NCBI RefSeq assembly: GCF_011397635.1
Contig: NC_064754.1
Span: 30,608,543 to 30,672,542, forward strand
Source: Epinephelus fuscoguttatus
Lineage: Eukaryota; Chordata; Actinopteri; Perciformes; Serranidae
DNA: 64,000 nt
Reading direction: 5' to 3'
Below are positions 39,402-49,897 of the stretch, piece after piece. Under the pieces are notes generated by a model, which had not been told where the DNA came from, ran no database searches, and was given only the letters and a program-made list of their open reading frames with translations. Position numbers and translations under genes: made by a program. Each line of letters starts with the position of its first letter. Position 1 is the first letter of the stretch.

Positions 39402-40599
39402 CTGAGTACTTCCTCACGACCATGTCCCCCTGATCACTCACAGCCCTGGAGGAGAACTTAGGACAATGATGCTTCTCCTGTTCCAACACTTAGCCCATAC
39501 ATCCTAAAGCTACGCTCACACAAAGGATTCACAAGCTGTTATCAAAGACAGGCAAGTCCTCCTGACGTGCCATCGTGTGCTTAAGGTGTTTTCAAGCTTT
39601 TAAAACATGCACTGTAGTTTGTTGCAAAGAAATGTGCATGCGCCAACACGGTCATGATACTGTAGGATGCAATGTGTTAGTGAAAAGAAAAAACTTTTTT
39701 TTAATTTATTTATTTGCTGGTAATACTTTGTGTGATCGTACCATTACCTTCCCTCCTGCTTCCTGTCCTTGTGTAATCTGCTGGGTTAGAAAAGGAATGA
39801 GAGAAGAAGAGGAAGGAAAGAGTGTTGAGGCAGGAGTGAAGACCATAAACCTCACTAAACTTCATACCTCAGCCACCACTGCTGCACCAGACCAGACCAA
39901 ACTGGACTGAACTCATCACCAACAACCCTGCACACCAGACACTGGCTTTAAAAAAATGTTATACGTAGCTCCGGCTGAGTTTCCAGCAAATGTAGGTAGG
40001 ATGTATTTGAAAGCATCACAAAGTTTCACCCACCCACAGCCCAGATAAACTGTACAAAGAACCTCCTGCACCTCTGATGTGAATCATGCCGTCTGGTAGT
40101 GGATGAATGTCATTCAGCCCGTCCATGTATTTTATGTAGCAGATCTTCCATATTTCTCACATGAAGCCTATAATTTATTTGTTAGAAACACAGACACACG
40201 CACATACCTGAGTACTAACCTCTCGGTTTCAATGAGTGAGACCAACTCTTCCTAAATTTTTGATTATGCAAAGACATACTGCACATTAAATGCAGTATTA
40301 AGTAGAGAAAGGATGGGTCAAAAAGTCTTCCTGAATCTTATCTGTAGGGTTTTAAAGTACACCAACCCTTCCTTGATTTCTGAACAAACTTCCAAAGAAC
40401 AATAACTGCCAAAAACTGGCTCACAAATGTGAATGTGTCTTTTATTTTGGTGACATTTTCTGCAAAAACAAACTTTCGTACTGCTTGTTGTTTGATACAT
40501 GTGGCAATGAGGTATATATGACTGGTGTCAAATAAATACTGTTTCATCACAGCCGCACAGAGCTCATCTTCCTTTGTTACTGAACTGTGAGTCTACAAA
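39402..40599 (+). other. golga7b: golga7b 3' untranslated region
   Basis: No gene or known repeat. The AATAAA at 40531-40536 (CAAATAAATACTG) is the best poly(A) signal, giving a 3' UTR of about 1.15 kb. Confidence 0.55.
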
Positions 40600-40849
40600 A
40601 TAGACCTTATGCTATGGCAGACATTTGGCTTGTCACAGCAGAAAAAGACAGGTGTTTACAACATCATTAATAATGGCCTCATTCCATTCTTTCAACTTTT
40701 AGTGTCTTTTAGCTTGTATTGGTTTTATGCAGCTTCACTGTTTTGTTTGTCTTATCACTATCATCAGTGTTCACAACTGTGTTTTGTGAAAGAGCTCTTA
40801 TAAACCCGCTGTACATTACCTGTCCAGCACCAAACAGCAGAAAGACAAA

Positions 40850-41826
40850 AGCCCTGTTTCCACCAAGCAGTGCGGTTCAATTCAGTTCGGCACGCCTTTT
40901 TTCTGTTTCCACAGTGAAATGTTGTGGATGGTACCAATGGAACCATTCTGTACCGTTCCCATTTTTGGTCACCCCTCTGTTGGGGTACCTAGCACACAGA
41001 TCTGGCACTAAAAGGTGGAGCTGTGAACACTGCAGTCTGTTGACTGGTCAATAGAGGATGGTCACCCTGCTCAGGGCTGAGTTGTGGTTGGGTTTTAGGC
41101 TCATGTGACCACTGTTCATACTGTGGAGAGTTTTATTAGTAAACTAACTATAAAATGAAAGGATGTTTTGCTGCCTCTTGCTGCAGCTGAAGTCAGAGAA
41201 AAAATAATTTTATTCGCTAGGCCGACTGTCAGCGACTTTTATGGTGGAATCTTAACTTGTAATGTCACTTAATGCATGAGGTGAAGACTTGAATCACCTT
41301 AAATATTCCATATGAGAACTTTGACCATTACTTTAGTTTTTATATGACATATACTTTTAGTAATGAGTGGATCTTCAAGCTTTTATATTTATTCATTTTG
41401 GCCAGGTTATGTGAACTGCATATATTCTAATCCTCACTCAAAGAAAAAAAAAAGCGTTACAGAGCATCTGTGGGCTCTGGCAGCACTAAACCCTCAAGCT
41501 TACCTTAGAAGGACTAGATGCACAAACCTGCTATTTTTTAAATATCCCATGGAGAGACACTCTCACTGCAGCCTGTTTTATTTTGTTCTGAAAATGTCTG
41601 CATGCAGCCTCATTCTGTAGGCGATAAACAAGGCGCATACATCCATCTGTGTCACTGAAAATGAGGGAATACAGTGAGTACTGGACAGAGCAGTGGGTGA
41701 CAACAACCCCACCCACATTCAAGGGCACTGTTTGCGAAGGAAACACTAGGGTCTAGGTACCATGTCTGAAGGGTCACTTTTGGTTCCAAAGTACCATAAC
41801 AAAAGTGTTTGGTGGAAACGGGGCTT
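40850..41826. mobile_element. Non-autonomous TIR DNA transposon inside the family H copy
   Basis: Ends AGCCCTGTTTCCACCAAGCA and GTTTGGTGGAAACGGGGCTT are inverted near-perfect matches of about 20 bp; the adjacent GGTACC-rich text also mirrors (GTTCCAAAGTACC). 977 bp without a transposase frame. A common fish MITE type, judged from its GGGCTT / TTTCCACCAA ends. Confidence 0.75.
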
Positions 41827-41865
41827 AAGTTTACAACTAGCTGGTGAACATTGTGGAACACTGAT

Positions 41866-42133
41866 GGTCTCGGTTGAAAACGCCACGCTAAAGTGCCCCC
41901 TTGAGTGGCGAAAATGAGAGGATGTGCCCTATCAGCTGCACTCTTGAATGATGAAAACGAGCAGATGTGCCCTTTTGGCTGCCCTCTTGAGTGATCAAAA
42001 CAAGACGATGTGGCCTTTTGGATGAAAATGAGTGGATGTGCACTTTTGGCTGCCCTCGTGTCCCCATGTCATGCAGTAGGTGCCCTTTTTTCCTTTTCGC
42101 CCCTGCCCTTCAAACATCCTGAGTCTGTCACTG
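41866..42133. repeat. 43 bp minisatellite-bearing insertion with target duplication
   Basis: Units of about 43 bp beginning GAAAATGAG..GATGTGCCC and containing TTGGCTGCCCTCTTGAGTG start near 41910, 41953, 41996 and, truncated, 42024. The block is flanked by TTGTGGAACACTGA (41851-41864) and TTGTGGAACATTGA (42134-42147), a 13/14 match, so it looks like a discrete insertion rather than local slippage. Confidence 0.6.
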
Positions 42134-42332
42134 TTGTGGAACATTGAGTTGTTGACGAGACAGACATTTTTGTTAGGATATAGTAGAGCCAAAAGCATAG
42201 TAAAGATTGGACTTTTATTCATCAGGTGAACAGAAACATGACTGAATAAACAATGTTGCTTTGTTACTGCTGGATGTGTAAATATGCAACAATTGTGTCA
42301 GGTGATAATATGTCAATATTGTGCTTGTTCTG

Positions 42333-42347
42333 CTGCCCCCAAGTGGC
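42333..42347 (-). promoter_or_regulatory. CTCF-like motif (reverse), GCCACTTGGGGGCAG
   Basis: Read on the minus strand it fits the CTCF core with one off-consensus base. It lies at the 3' edge of the family H repeat, between golga7b and crtac1. Confidence 0.4.
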
Positions 42348-42350
42348 CAC

Positions 42351-43848
42351 AGAATTTAAAAAGAAAAATCAATCACGGCTGCTTTAATGTTGTCAAGCAG
42401 CTACTCCTGAGTTTGATACATACAGAGTGCTTTCTCACGGCTTGTTTTATGTTTCAGATCCCCTTTCATCAATCGGCTGGACTGGATTTCATTTAAACCA
42501 TTGACTATGTGGATACGTTTTAATATTTTGAAATTTACTTAAAGTTACTAACTGGAAAATAGGTGCAAGGATATGTATTTTATGCACCAAAGCCCTTTCT
42601 TACTGAAGATATTTTGATTTGTCACAGTAGGAAAAGCATGTGCGGACAATAAAATGAACAATGGCTAAATTCCATTTAGCTCCTTCACTTTGAGGGTCCT
42701 GGTATTGTGCATGCTGGCCATCTGTCCTAACTCCAGGACATTCCATTTAGTAGCACTCGTACTTTTCCCCACTGTGACAAGTCTGTGGAAAAGGCCAGCA
42801 ATAAATATTAATCATAATGATTTTAATTCTTTGCATGCACTAAAAACATCAGACAATAAATGTCAGATTAAAAAACTTGCAAATTTGATGTCCAGACAAG
42901 CTTTGGTCAGGAAAGGTCCCTCATGTTTGCATGCATATACAACACTGCAGCACTCTCAGCTGGGTAAAGAGCATGATATTGACCCAGTCTTCATTCACAA
43001 CCCGAAGGGACTGCTGCATGCACCCAGCTCAACAGAGCAAACAGACGACAGGATGCTCAGGATGCATTCTGATAAAACAGACTGAATGTTACTGCACGTC
43101 ACAGGAAGTCAAGTCTTTCAGCAAATGCTCGATGCAGGCTGTCTTACTATACTGTTGTTACCCTTGAGACTACCAACCCCTGAGACCTGCCAGTGTAGAG
43201 AGCACCATGACAAACTGTAGCAAAACTGAGTTACAACAGGAGGCTTCAAACGTAGAGACAGAGGTGGAGCGGATGCCATCGTAAAATGGAGCCAACACTG
43301 CGTGAATGTAGGGACAGAGGAGAGAACAAGAAAAAATGGTGGGGGGAAACAAGAAAAGGCAGACATCAGATTGACAGCACAGTATGGTTAAACGTGGAAG
43401 GAAGATGAGAAAAAGGCAGAGGAGAGGTGCAAGCTGAAGAATAGCTGTACAGAAGGCTATGTGATTCTTCCAGCTGGTCTGTGTCAGTCTGACCTCACAT
43501 CTTGTTCTCACTAGTTTATTTTCAGATGGATGTAAATGGAGATGGAGATGGAGAGCATCACAACGCACTGAATACATATGATTTTTTTTGTACCTTTGAA
43601 ATGATATTCTGACCATATTGATTTGTATCAGTTTATTAAGGGAGTTTGCCATGTCACATAAAAAATAACAATGAGCTAGCAGGAAACAGCTAAAGAGAAA
43701 AATAACAAAATGTTAGAGCTACTCCTAGAGTAAGGAAAACAAGGCTGCTGTCTTAAAGTGCAGAGGAAAAGGAAAGTCTTTTTAAACCATGTTTTCTGTA
43801 ACATTGCATTTTCCAAAGCAATTTTTATTGCATTTGATATGATTGTCC
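42351..43848. other. golga7b to crtac1 tail-to-tail gap
   Basis: From 42600 to 42740 some family H-like text recurs (GTGCATGCTGGCCATCTGTC). The rest is unrecognised. A 160-codon minus-strand open frame (43170-43652) has His/Leu/Ser/Cys-biased, family-less content and is probably noncoding. Confidence 0.5.
43824..43829 (-). terminator. Poly(A) signal AATAAA of crtac1
   Basis: AATAAAA on the minus strand only 20 bp after the crtac1 stop (43851-43849), giving an unusually short 3' UTR if it is the one used. Confidence 0.6.
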
Positions 43849-46800
43849 TCACAGACCTGTAAAAACAACAAAAAGGGAAATTAAAACAAATAGTTTTATT
43901 TATCTGTGAAGCACTTAAAAGAAAAAAACAGATTTAATTGTTTTTCATTCTTACCTGCACAGCGGCCATTCTTGACAGTAAAGCCTTCACCACACTGAAC
44001 AAAAAGAAGACAGAAAGTCATTGGTTTTCAACATTAATGTTGATTCATTTAGATTTTGCAGACAAAAAAAGGATTTTGGTGTCTTCCTTTATCATTTAGT
44101 TGCAGAACTGCTTCCAGTTGAACTTAAAAACTTTTGAAATCACCACAGTCCGTTTCTAACAAGTTAAGTTTAAGGCCACTATCACACTGACTGGAACATT
44201 ACCCGTGTTCATAATTCATGTCGTGGATCCGTTCTGCGTACCTGTGTGTCATTGGCAAGCAGCGATGCTTCCCCTGCTCTGGGATAGGCTACTTCCACCA
44301 CTGAGTTCATTTCACCAGGCTGAAGGGTTCGAGTGGTGGAGCTGCCATCGGGCCAGGAGACCTCTAGTACCGTCACCTCATCGTTTCCTGGGAGTCATGG
44401 GAAGAAAGAAAATCACATCATTACACAGGAGGAAAAATAACCCTTTGGCAAAGTTATATCGCTTTTGAAAAAATATTTACTCCTTTGCTAGGAGTTACAT
44501 GTGCAATAGATGTCTGTACATTAGCTTGAAGCTAGAGCCAGGAGGCCATTAGCTTAACTTAGCATGAAGAGTGGATAAAACAGCGGGTGTGAAACATGCC
44601 TACTGTAGTCAGGTTTCCATTCAACTGTAATGCAAATTTTAACAGACTTTTCCAAAAGTCAGCAAAATCAAATGTGAATTTATTTGCTTTTCTACGTGAA
44701 TGTAAGGAGTTGGCTTATCAAGATAATCAGTCTGTGGCACCACTTCTCCAGCCAGGTGTCGTGCCACTACAGAGTGACAGGGTGCAACAAGTTGACGTTA
44801 TCAAAACAGACACCAGTCAGTGGATGTATAATAACAAAGAGCACACGGGACAACTAATATTACAGCTGTGTGTGTGTGTGTGTGTGTTTTTTAATGTTGT
44901 TTTTTTTTTTAAATGTCTTTTTAATGTCATTTTGTGTATCTGTACGGTGTCCTTGAGTGCCAAGAAAGGCGCCTTCAAATAAAATTTATTATTATTATTA
45001 TTGTTATTATTATTATTATTATTATTATTAAACATAAGAATGTTAAAAGCCATCCCGAGACAATGAATAGAGCTTACAGTGGGCTCTGCAATGATGGTGA
45101 TGTTACGACATGAGTTATTCTCTGAATCGGTTTCCTTTGCACTAAGACACATTTACCTTTTATATGCACCAAACTTTCCCAGTCCCCCAAGCGTAAAAAC
45201 TTTTTTTTCAGCAGTTTGTGATATCTTTTTGAATTTTGGGCATCTTGAGTTTGCCAGATGATTAGCACAGAATGCTAGGGCAATGGACAATGTCTTCATC
45301 AAGAAATTGCAGCAACAAGTCCCAGTAAAACCACATACTGTTGTTTCCACTAGCATACTGTAGGAACAAGCTAAATACACGTTAAAGGGAAAGGGCAAAA
45401 AAGGGCAAATTCAGAGCGAATGCTTTTTTGGACACGGTTCTCAACACGGAGGTGGCTGAGCCAGCAGCTAGCAGCTAACGGTGCTAACTCCATAAACAGT
45501 GCTTAATATCATCAACAGTGCTGACAGACCTAACTGTGTTAACCAGGGGGGAACCGATGTTTGGGGCACAGTGCAAAGCGGCAACGATGAGCAAGCCAGT
45601 GGGACATACACATGCACTATCATGCACGAGTGGCTGGATCAGCTTACCATAACAAACCACAGAGGAACTTGGATTACAAAACACACACAGAAGTAGTGTG
45701 ACTTCATTCTCTGCTAAGGTCTTCATTACTCCACTATGTCTTTATATAGCATATAGTGGTCTGCTGCTATATTGATGCTCTGAATGTTGCAAACAAAACA
45801 TTTAACTAGTGCGCATTTAGGGGTTCAGGTGGGTGCATTTTTGAACTTTGGACTCAGGCTACAATTTTTTACCTGCCCTGGTCTTTATGCTAAAATAAAC
45901 CTATCTCAGATGATGTAATATCTATCTTCATCTGTACCTCTAAGTGAGAAAACAAAAAATGATTTGCGTATTTCTCAAAATTTTGAAATATTCCTTTAAA
46001 TCAGCCTGTAATAATGAAACCTCTGTGTAGACTGAGTTTAATACATGCAATAAATATAACTAAGATATACACGTTGGAGTTTTGATGTCTGTGGATTATT
46101 TGTAACTTTATCATTAAGTGTAAAAAGAAGTCACCTAATCCAAAGTGTGCAACCGGTTCCATCTCACACAGGTACCCCGAGCCTCCATCGATGATGCGTG
46201 TGTGTGCTCCACTCCGCCTGGTGAAGGCTGTCACCTTGGCTCCCCGAGCAAAAGAGCCAAACTGTGTGCGCGGGATGACCCGCAGCCAGTTGTTGGAGGA
46301 GCCCTGATGAGGTTTGACAGTTCAGGTTGTGACTCTTTTAGTTGCTATAAATAAATACACACACAAACACAGGACACAGACAGAGACACACACAAATACA
46401 CATACACACCTGTGTGACCTTGAAGACAGAGATTGGCTGCCGGGCACTCTCTCCATGCGCCAGCAGCAGGTCCAGCTGTCCGTCCCCATCCAAATCTGTC
46501 ACGGTGCCACCTGTCCAAAACAAACAGCGCTTTTACTGCAGTGACCTACATATTAGCTTCACTGTGCTGTTTACCTGACAGCTGTGTCTCTGTAAATCTC
46601 ATCCAAACAGAGAACAGCAGAGGTGTCACATATTCACTTCGGGTTATAATATTTTGAGAAGAAATTGGATGAATGTCCTCTGTTCTGAGGTCGAGCTGAC
46701 CTGTTCCTCGCCCCTGCGGCTCAGCAGCGTCTCCCACATTCAGCTCCTGGATCAAAGGGTCTGCATCAGCTCTCCTTACCACCCTGCAAACAAACACACA

Positions 46801-49768
46801 AGCATCTAAAAATAGCTTATAATGTAAACAATTACCCAGCATGTGTTTTACTGCTAGTTTTTTATGTGTTTGATGCGTCTTATTAGACTTTGGGTAAACT
46901 TAACAATTAAAATGTTACCTGAACAGCTTGTTGGACGCATTGCTTTTGTAAGCAATGTTGTTAAAAAACACCTCCAGCTCTTTGTCGTTGTCAAAGTCAG
47001 CAGCAATGACTGTGCGAATAGGTGAGGGAGCTGCAAATCCTCCACTGGCTATATCCTGCACAAGGGAACACTGTCAAGTATTGCTTTATCAAACTCACTT
47101 CATCTTTCTTCCACCGTCCCTTTCCCCCGCCTTACCCGGAATTTAGAGTCGCTGCCCTGCAGGAAAAGTCTGTGTGGGCCGTTCCAGTTGCCGTAGATGA
47201 TGTCTGTCTTTCCATCACCATTAAAGTCTGCCAGTGCTACTCCTCTGCCATGCTGGTACCGGTCCTCCACACCTTAGGAAGTTGACACAATGATGAAAGC
47301 CTTAGTGCTGGAAAAATAACATACTGTATTTGAATGTGGATTGTTGTTAAATGTGTAGAATTTAAAATTTCCGCACACTGGTGACTCCTAGTGGTTGTAT
47401 CAGACAATGCATTTTTAGAAACCCTGAGTAGACTATATTCTTAGTGTTATAACCTCAATATTTAAACTTACCTCTCTGGTTTCATTAAATCAAAAACTTA
47501 AAACAAGAAATAAAAGTCTCCAGCCATGTTGGTTACTCTGTTAAGGTTGTACTTGAACACAGCAGCAGTGCTTTGAACCAACCACCCACATGCTAACATA
47601 CTGATGTTTAGCAGGTACACTGTTTACCCTGCTCAACATCTTAGTTTAGCATGTTAGCATGCTGATATTTGCGAATTAGCATTGAACTCAAAGTACAGTT
47701 AAGGATGATGTCATCAGTTCTGCAATTATATTGTTTAATCTGTCAAAAACAAAATGATTTTAATCGCAATCCACTGAATTGTTATTGAGACAAGTAACTA
47801 GCAGACTGATACTCCCAACCTACACACACTGGTAGCCTTAACAGGGCTCGAAGTAGAACTTTTGGTGCAAAACTAAAACTACAAAAACTGAACGATATAT
47901 AATTGATTCAAGAACTAAAATCTGTATTCAAAGACAACATTGAAGTGAAAGTATATCAACTCCTGATGCTCTGCTTCTTCCCCCTCAGTTTCACACTCAC
48001 CTGCCTGTCTGGCCATATCAACAAAAGTCCCATCTCCATTATTTTTGAAGAGGAAATTGGGTCCGTTCTCGTTGTCGCAGAACACGTCTGACCTCGACGT
48101 GCTCAGGATTGGTCCGACCACCACACCACGTCCACCTGCACAACAAGCAAACCATGAATGCTTCAGCTTATTTAGCAGACTTCCTGTCTCCAAATCTGAC
48201 TTCTGACCATAGACTGTATAAAAGAAGTGGATGTAGCCACCGTGTCACCCAATGGTTTGAGAACTACTGTTCTGAAGCCATGACTTTGGCATTTTGGCTG
48301 CTGCCATTTTGTTTTTTTGGAGCCTGCAGTGACCATATTTGGATGAGACGGAGGAGCTGTGAAGGAGTGAGGGGTGGATCTGACTGAGAGCCCAAGGACA
48401 ATGCAGTAGTGGCGACTTGTCATTTACAAGGTAGCCACACCCTGAAGGATACCCTGCTTTATCGCCTGTCTTACTCTAAATGGGACCATCATTTACAAAA
48501 TGATCGTCATTCTGTATTGAAGATCTGAAACCAGCGTATGAGACTGTAAACTCATTGGGAGAATGTTAACTGAGGTAATACAGGAGGCAGAATTATTTTC
48601 TCATAGACTTCTATAATTGACTTTTTATTGTTTTTGGAACCACTGGAGTCGCCCTCTGCTGGCCATTAGAAATAATGCAGGTTTAAGGCACTTGAGCGTT
48701 CACTTCACTTTTTAGACCCAGAGATAACCCCTTATTCCCAACCTGTGAGCTTGTTCACCCCAGCCTCGGCAGCCACGTCAGACAGAGTGATGATGCCCTT
48801 CATGACATCACTTGCAGCCTCATCCATTTCTAAGAGAGCGTGGGGACCGATGTTGGCCTTAGCGTAGTTGGCCACATAGATCGAGTACCGGCCTGTCCCC
48901 TGCAGAGCAATATGTGCAAAAGAGTGAGGACACTTTTATTTGTTGGAAAGACTTGTGAATCATTAAGAAAACATCAGAAAAAAAAGGGGGAACAGATGAA
49001 ACTGTGGGTCTTAATACGTAGGTTTATGAAGTGGGTTTACTGACCTTTCTGTCAACACATGCTACGGAACGTCCTGCTATTTGATTAGCGACCCCACGAT
49101 GAACATTGACCGCGTCCCCCAGAAGATCTTCAAAGCGGCCGTTCCGAAACTTGAACATCTTGTCTGAGTAAGTTGCCTGTCCTGCATTAAAAATAAGAGG
49201 AAAAAATCATTCAGTTACTTGAACTTATTTGCTGGAGTTAAAAAAGGTTGAGGACATATCATAAGAATACACCATTTACCAGAGTAGGCATTGTTTGTGT
49301 TGAGGAAGTAGATCTCCTCACGTCCATCTCCATCCACATCACAGGCAGTAACTCCAATAGCATTTCCTGCTGGGTCCCTCAGGGCGTTGTATGGAGAGGT
49401 GCTGTCATCAATTGCAATGTTTACCAGTCTGTTTAGAGTTTGATTGTACTTCAGCACCAGGTTGGGCCCATCGTACCTGAAGAAAAAAAAAAATCACATA
49501 CATTTGTTTAGCACATTGCTATGCATAGTAATAAACATACGAAACAGCTAAACATTCCAAACACTCACCCTGCCACAACCACTTCCAGGTCGCCATCACC
49601 ATCCACGTCTGTTACAGCCATTCCATAGTTGAGTTGTGTGGGATTGTGCAGACGGTCAGGAGGAAGCATCGTCTGCGTTACCACCTGAAACATAGGCTGA
49701 GAGTTCTGGGCGTGGGACTCATACCAAAGTCCGAAAAGGAGGAGCACCAACATGCCTGAACCCCACAT
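43849..49768 (-). CDS. crtac1: Cartilage acidic protein 1 (FG-GAP/ASPIC-UnbV family), 13 coding exons, 548 aa, no EGF domain
   Basis: Minus-strand coding exons: 49768-49569, 49476-49280, 49181-49045, 48899-48743, 48135-48001, 47272-47136, 47055-46919, 46783-46701, 46510-46410, 46303-46135, 44387-44242, 43994-43955, 43856-43849; total 549 codons with stop and consistent phases. The protein is secreted: signal peptide about 1-20 (MLVLLLFGLWY core). It then has FG-GAP beta-propeller repeats with calcium loops DVDGDGDLE (54-62), DVDGDGREE, DFNGDGKTD, DFDNDKELE and DLDGDGQLD, and an ASPIC/UnbV domain ending WPDGSSTTR..LQPGEMNSVVEVAYP. The human protein (661 aa) continues into an EGF-like domain and tail. 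Here the chain stops after CGEGFTVKNGRCAGL, keeping only the entry to that region. Such shorter forms could be an isoform or the normal fish state. The paralogue (a or b copy) is undetermined. Divergent from r3hcc1l, as in mammals. Confidence 0.93.
44870..45030. repeat. (GT)n, T-rich and (ATT)n tracts in crtac1 intron
   Basis: A GT run at 44867-44887, a T-rich stretch to 44960, then about 14 ATT units to 45030. The 11th intron (44388-46134) also holds a family A transposon copy. Confidence 0.75.
45382..45805 (-). mobile_element. Family A TIR transposon, copy 3 (reverse), in a crtac1 intron
   Basis: Reads as the reverse complement of 3341-4375: GGTGCTAACTCCATAAACAG mirrors CTGTTTATGGAGTTAGCAC, and TATTGATGCTCTGAATGTTG with a final TTTAA mirrors the left end. 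Internally deleted to about 420 bp. Confidence 0.6.
47530..47720. repeat. Dispersed AGCATGCTAAC-type repeat (family K), copy 2
   Basis: Carries ATGTTAGCATGCTGATATTT and TGCGAATTAGCATTGAACTC, matching 8860-8990. In the crtac1 intron between exons at 48135-48001 and 47272-47136. Confidence 0.5.
48207..48695 (+). repeat. Dispersed 'ATAGACTGTAT...GTAGCCACC' repeat (family I), copy 1, in a crtac1 intron
   Basis: Begins ACCATAGACTGTATAAAAG, with GTAGCCACCGTGTCACCCAA and AATGGTTTGAGAACT. Related text is at 61330-61560 and 62865-63160. The far end carries CCCTCTGCTGG, a CTCF-like match on the minus strand. Confidence 0.6.
48649..48664 (-). promoter_or_regulatory. CTCF-like motif (reverse), GGCCAGCAGAGGGCGA
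   Basis: A near-perfect CTCF core on the minus strand, inside a transposon-like repeat in crtac1. Motif match only. Confidence 0.45.
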
Positions 49769-49897
49769 CACTACTGCCTGGTGGAACACAGAGCAGGATT
49801 GGGTTATGCACTTCAAGTCATGATGCAGATGATGCACGAGTCTTTTGGATAAAGCAGCAAATACACTGTATTCAAATAAACACAAGAAGTTTGTGCT

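Larger units (their letters stand above)
40600..42350 (+). repeat. Dispersed repeat (family H), copy 3, split by two insertions
   Basis: Outer text follows the other H copies: CTTTTAGCTTGTATTGGTTTT, CTTATAAACCCGCTGTACATT and CCAGCACCAAACAGCAGAAA before the first insertion; ACAACTAGCTGGTGAACATT between the insertions; and GGACTTTTATTCATCAGGTG, TGCTGGATGTGTAAATATGC after the second. Confidence 0.65.

Noticed and set aside
41876-42060. CRISPR-like array of regular repeats
   Set aside because: Units are contiguous with no unique spacers, and the DNA is vertebrate.
43170-43652. 160-codon minus-strand frame downstream of crtac1
   Set aside because: Biased composition, no homology seen, no splice or promoter support; probably chance.
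44596-44982. 128-codon frame in a crtac1 intron
   Set aside because: Ends in GT and T-rich simple sequence; no protein family.
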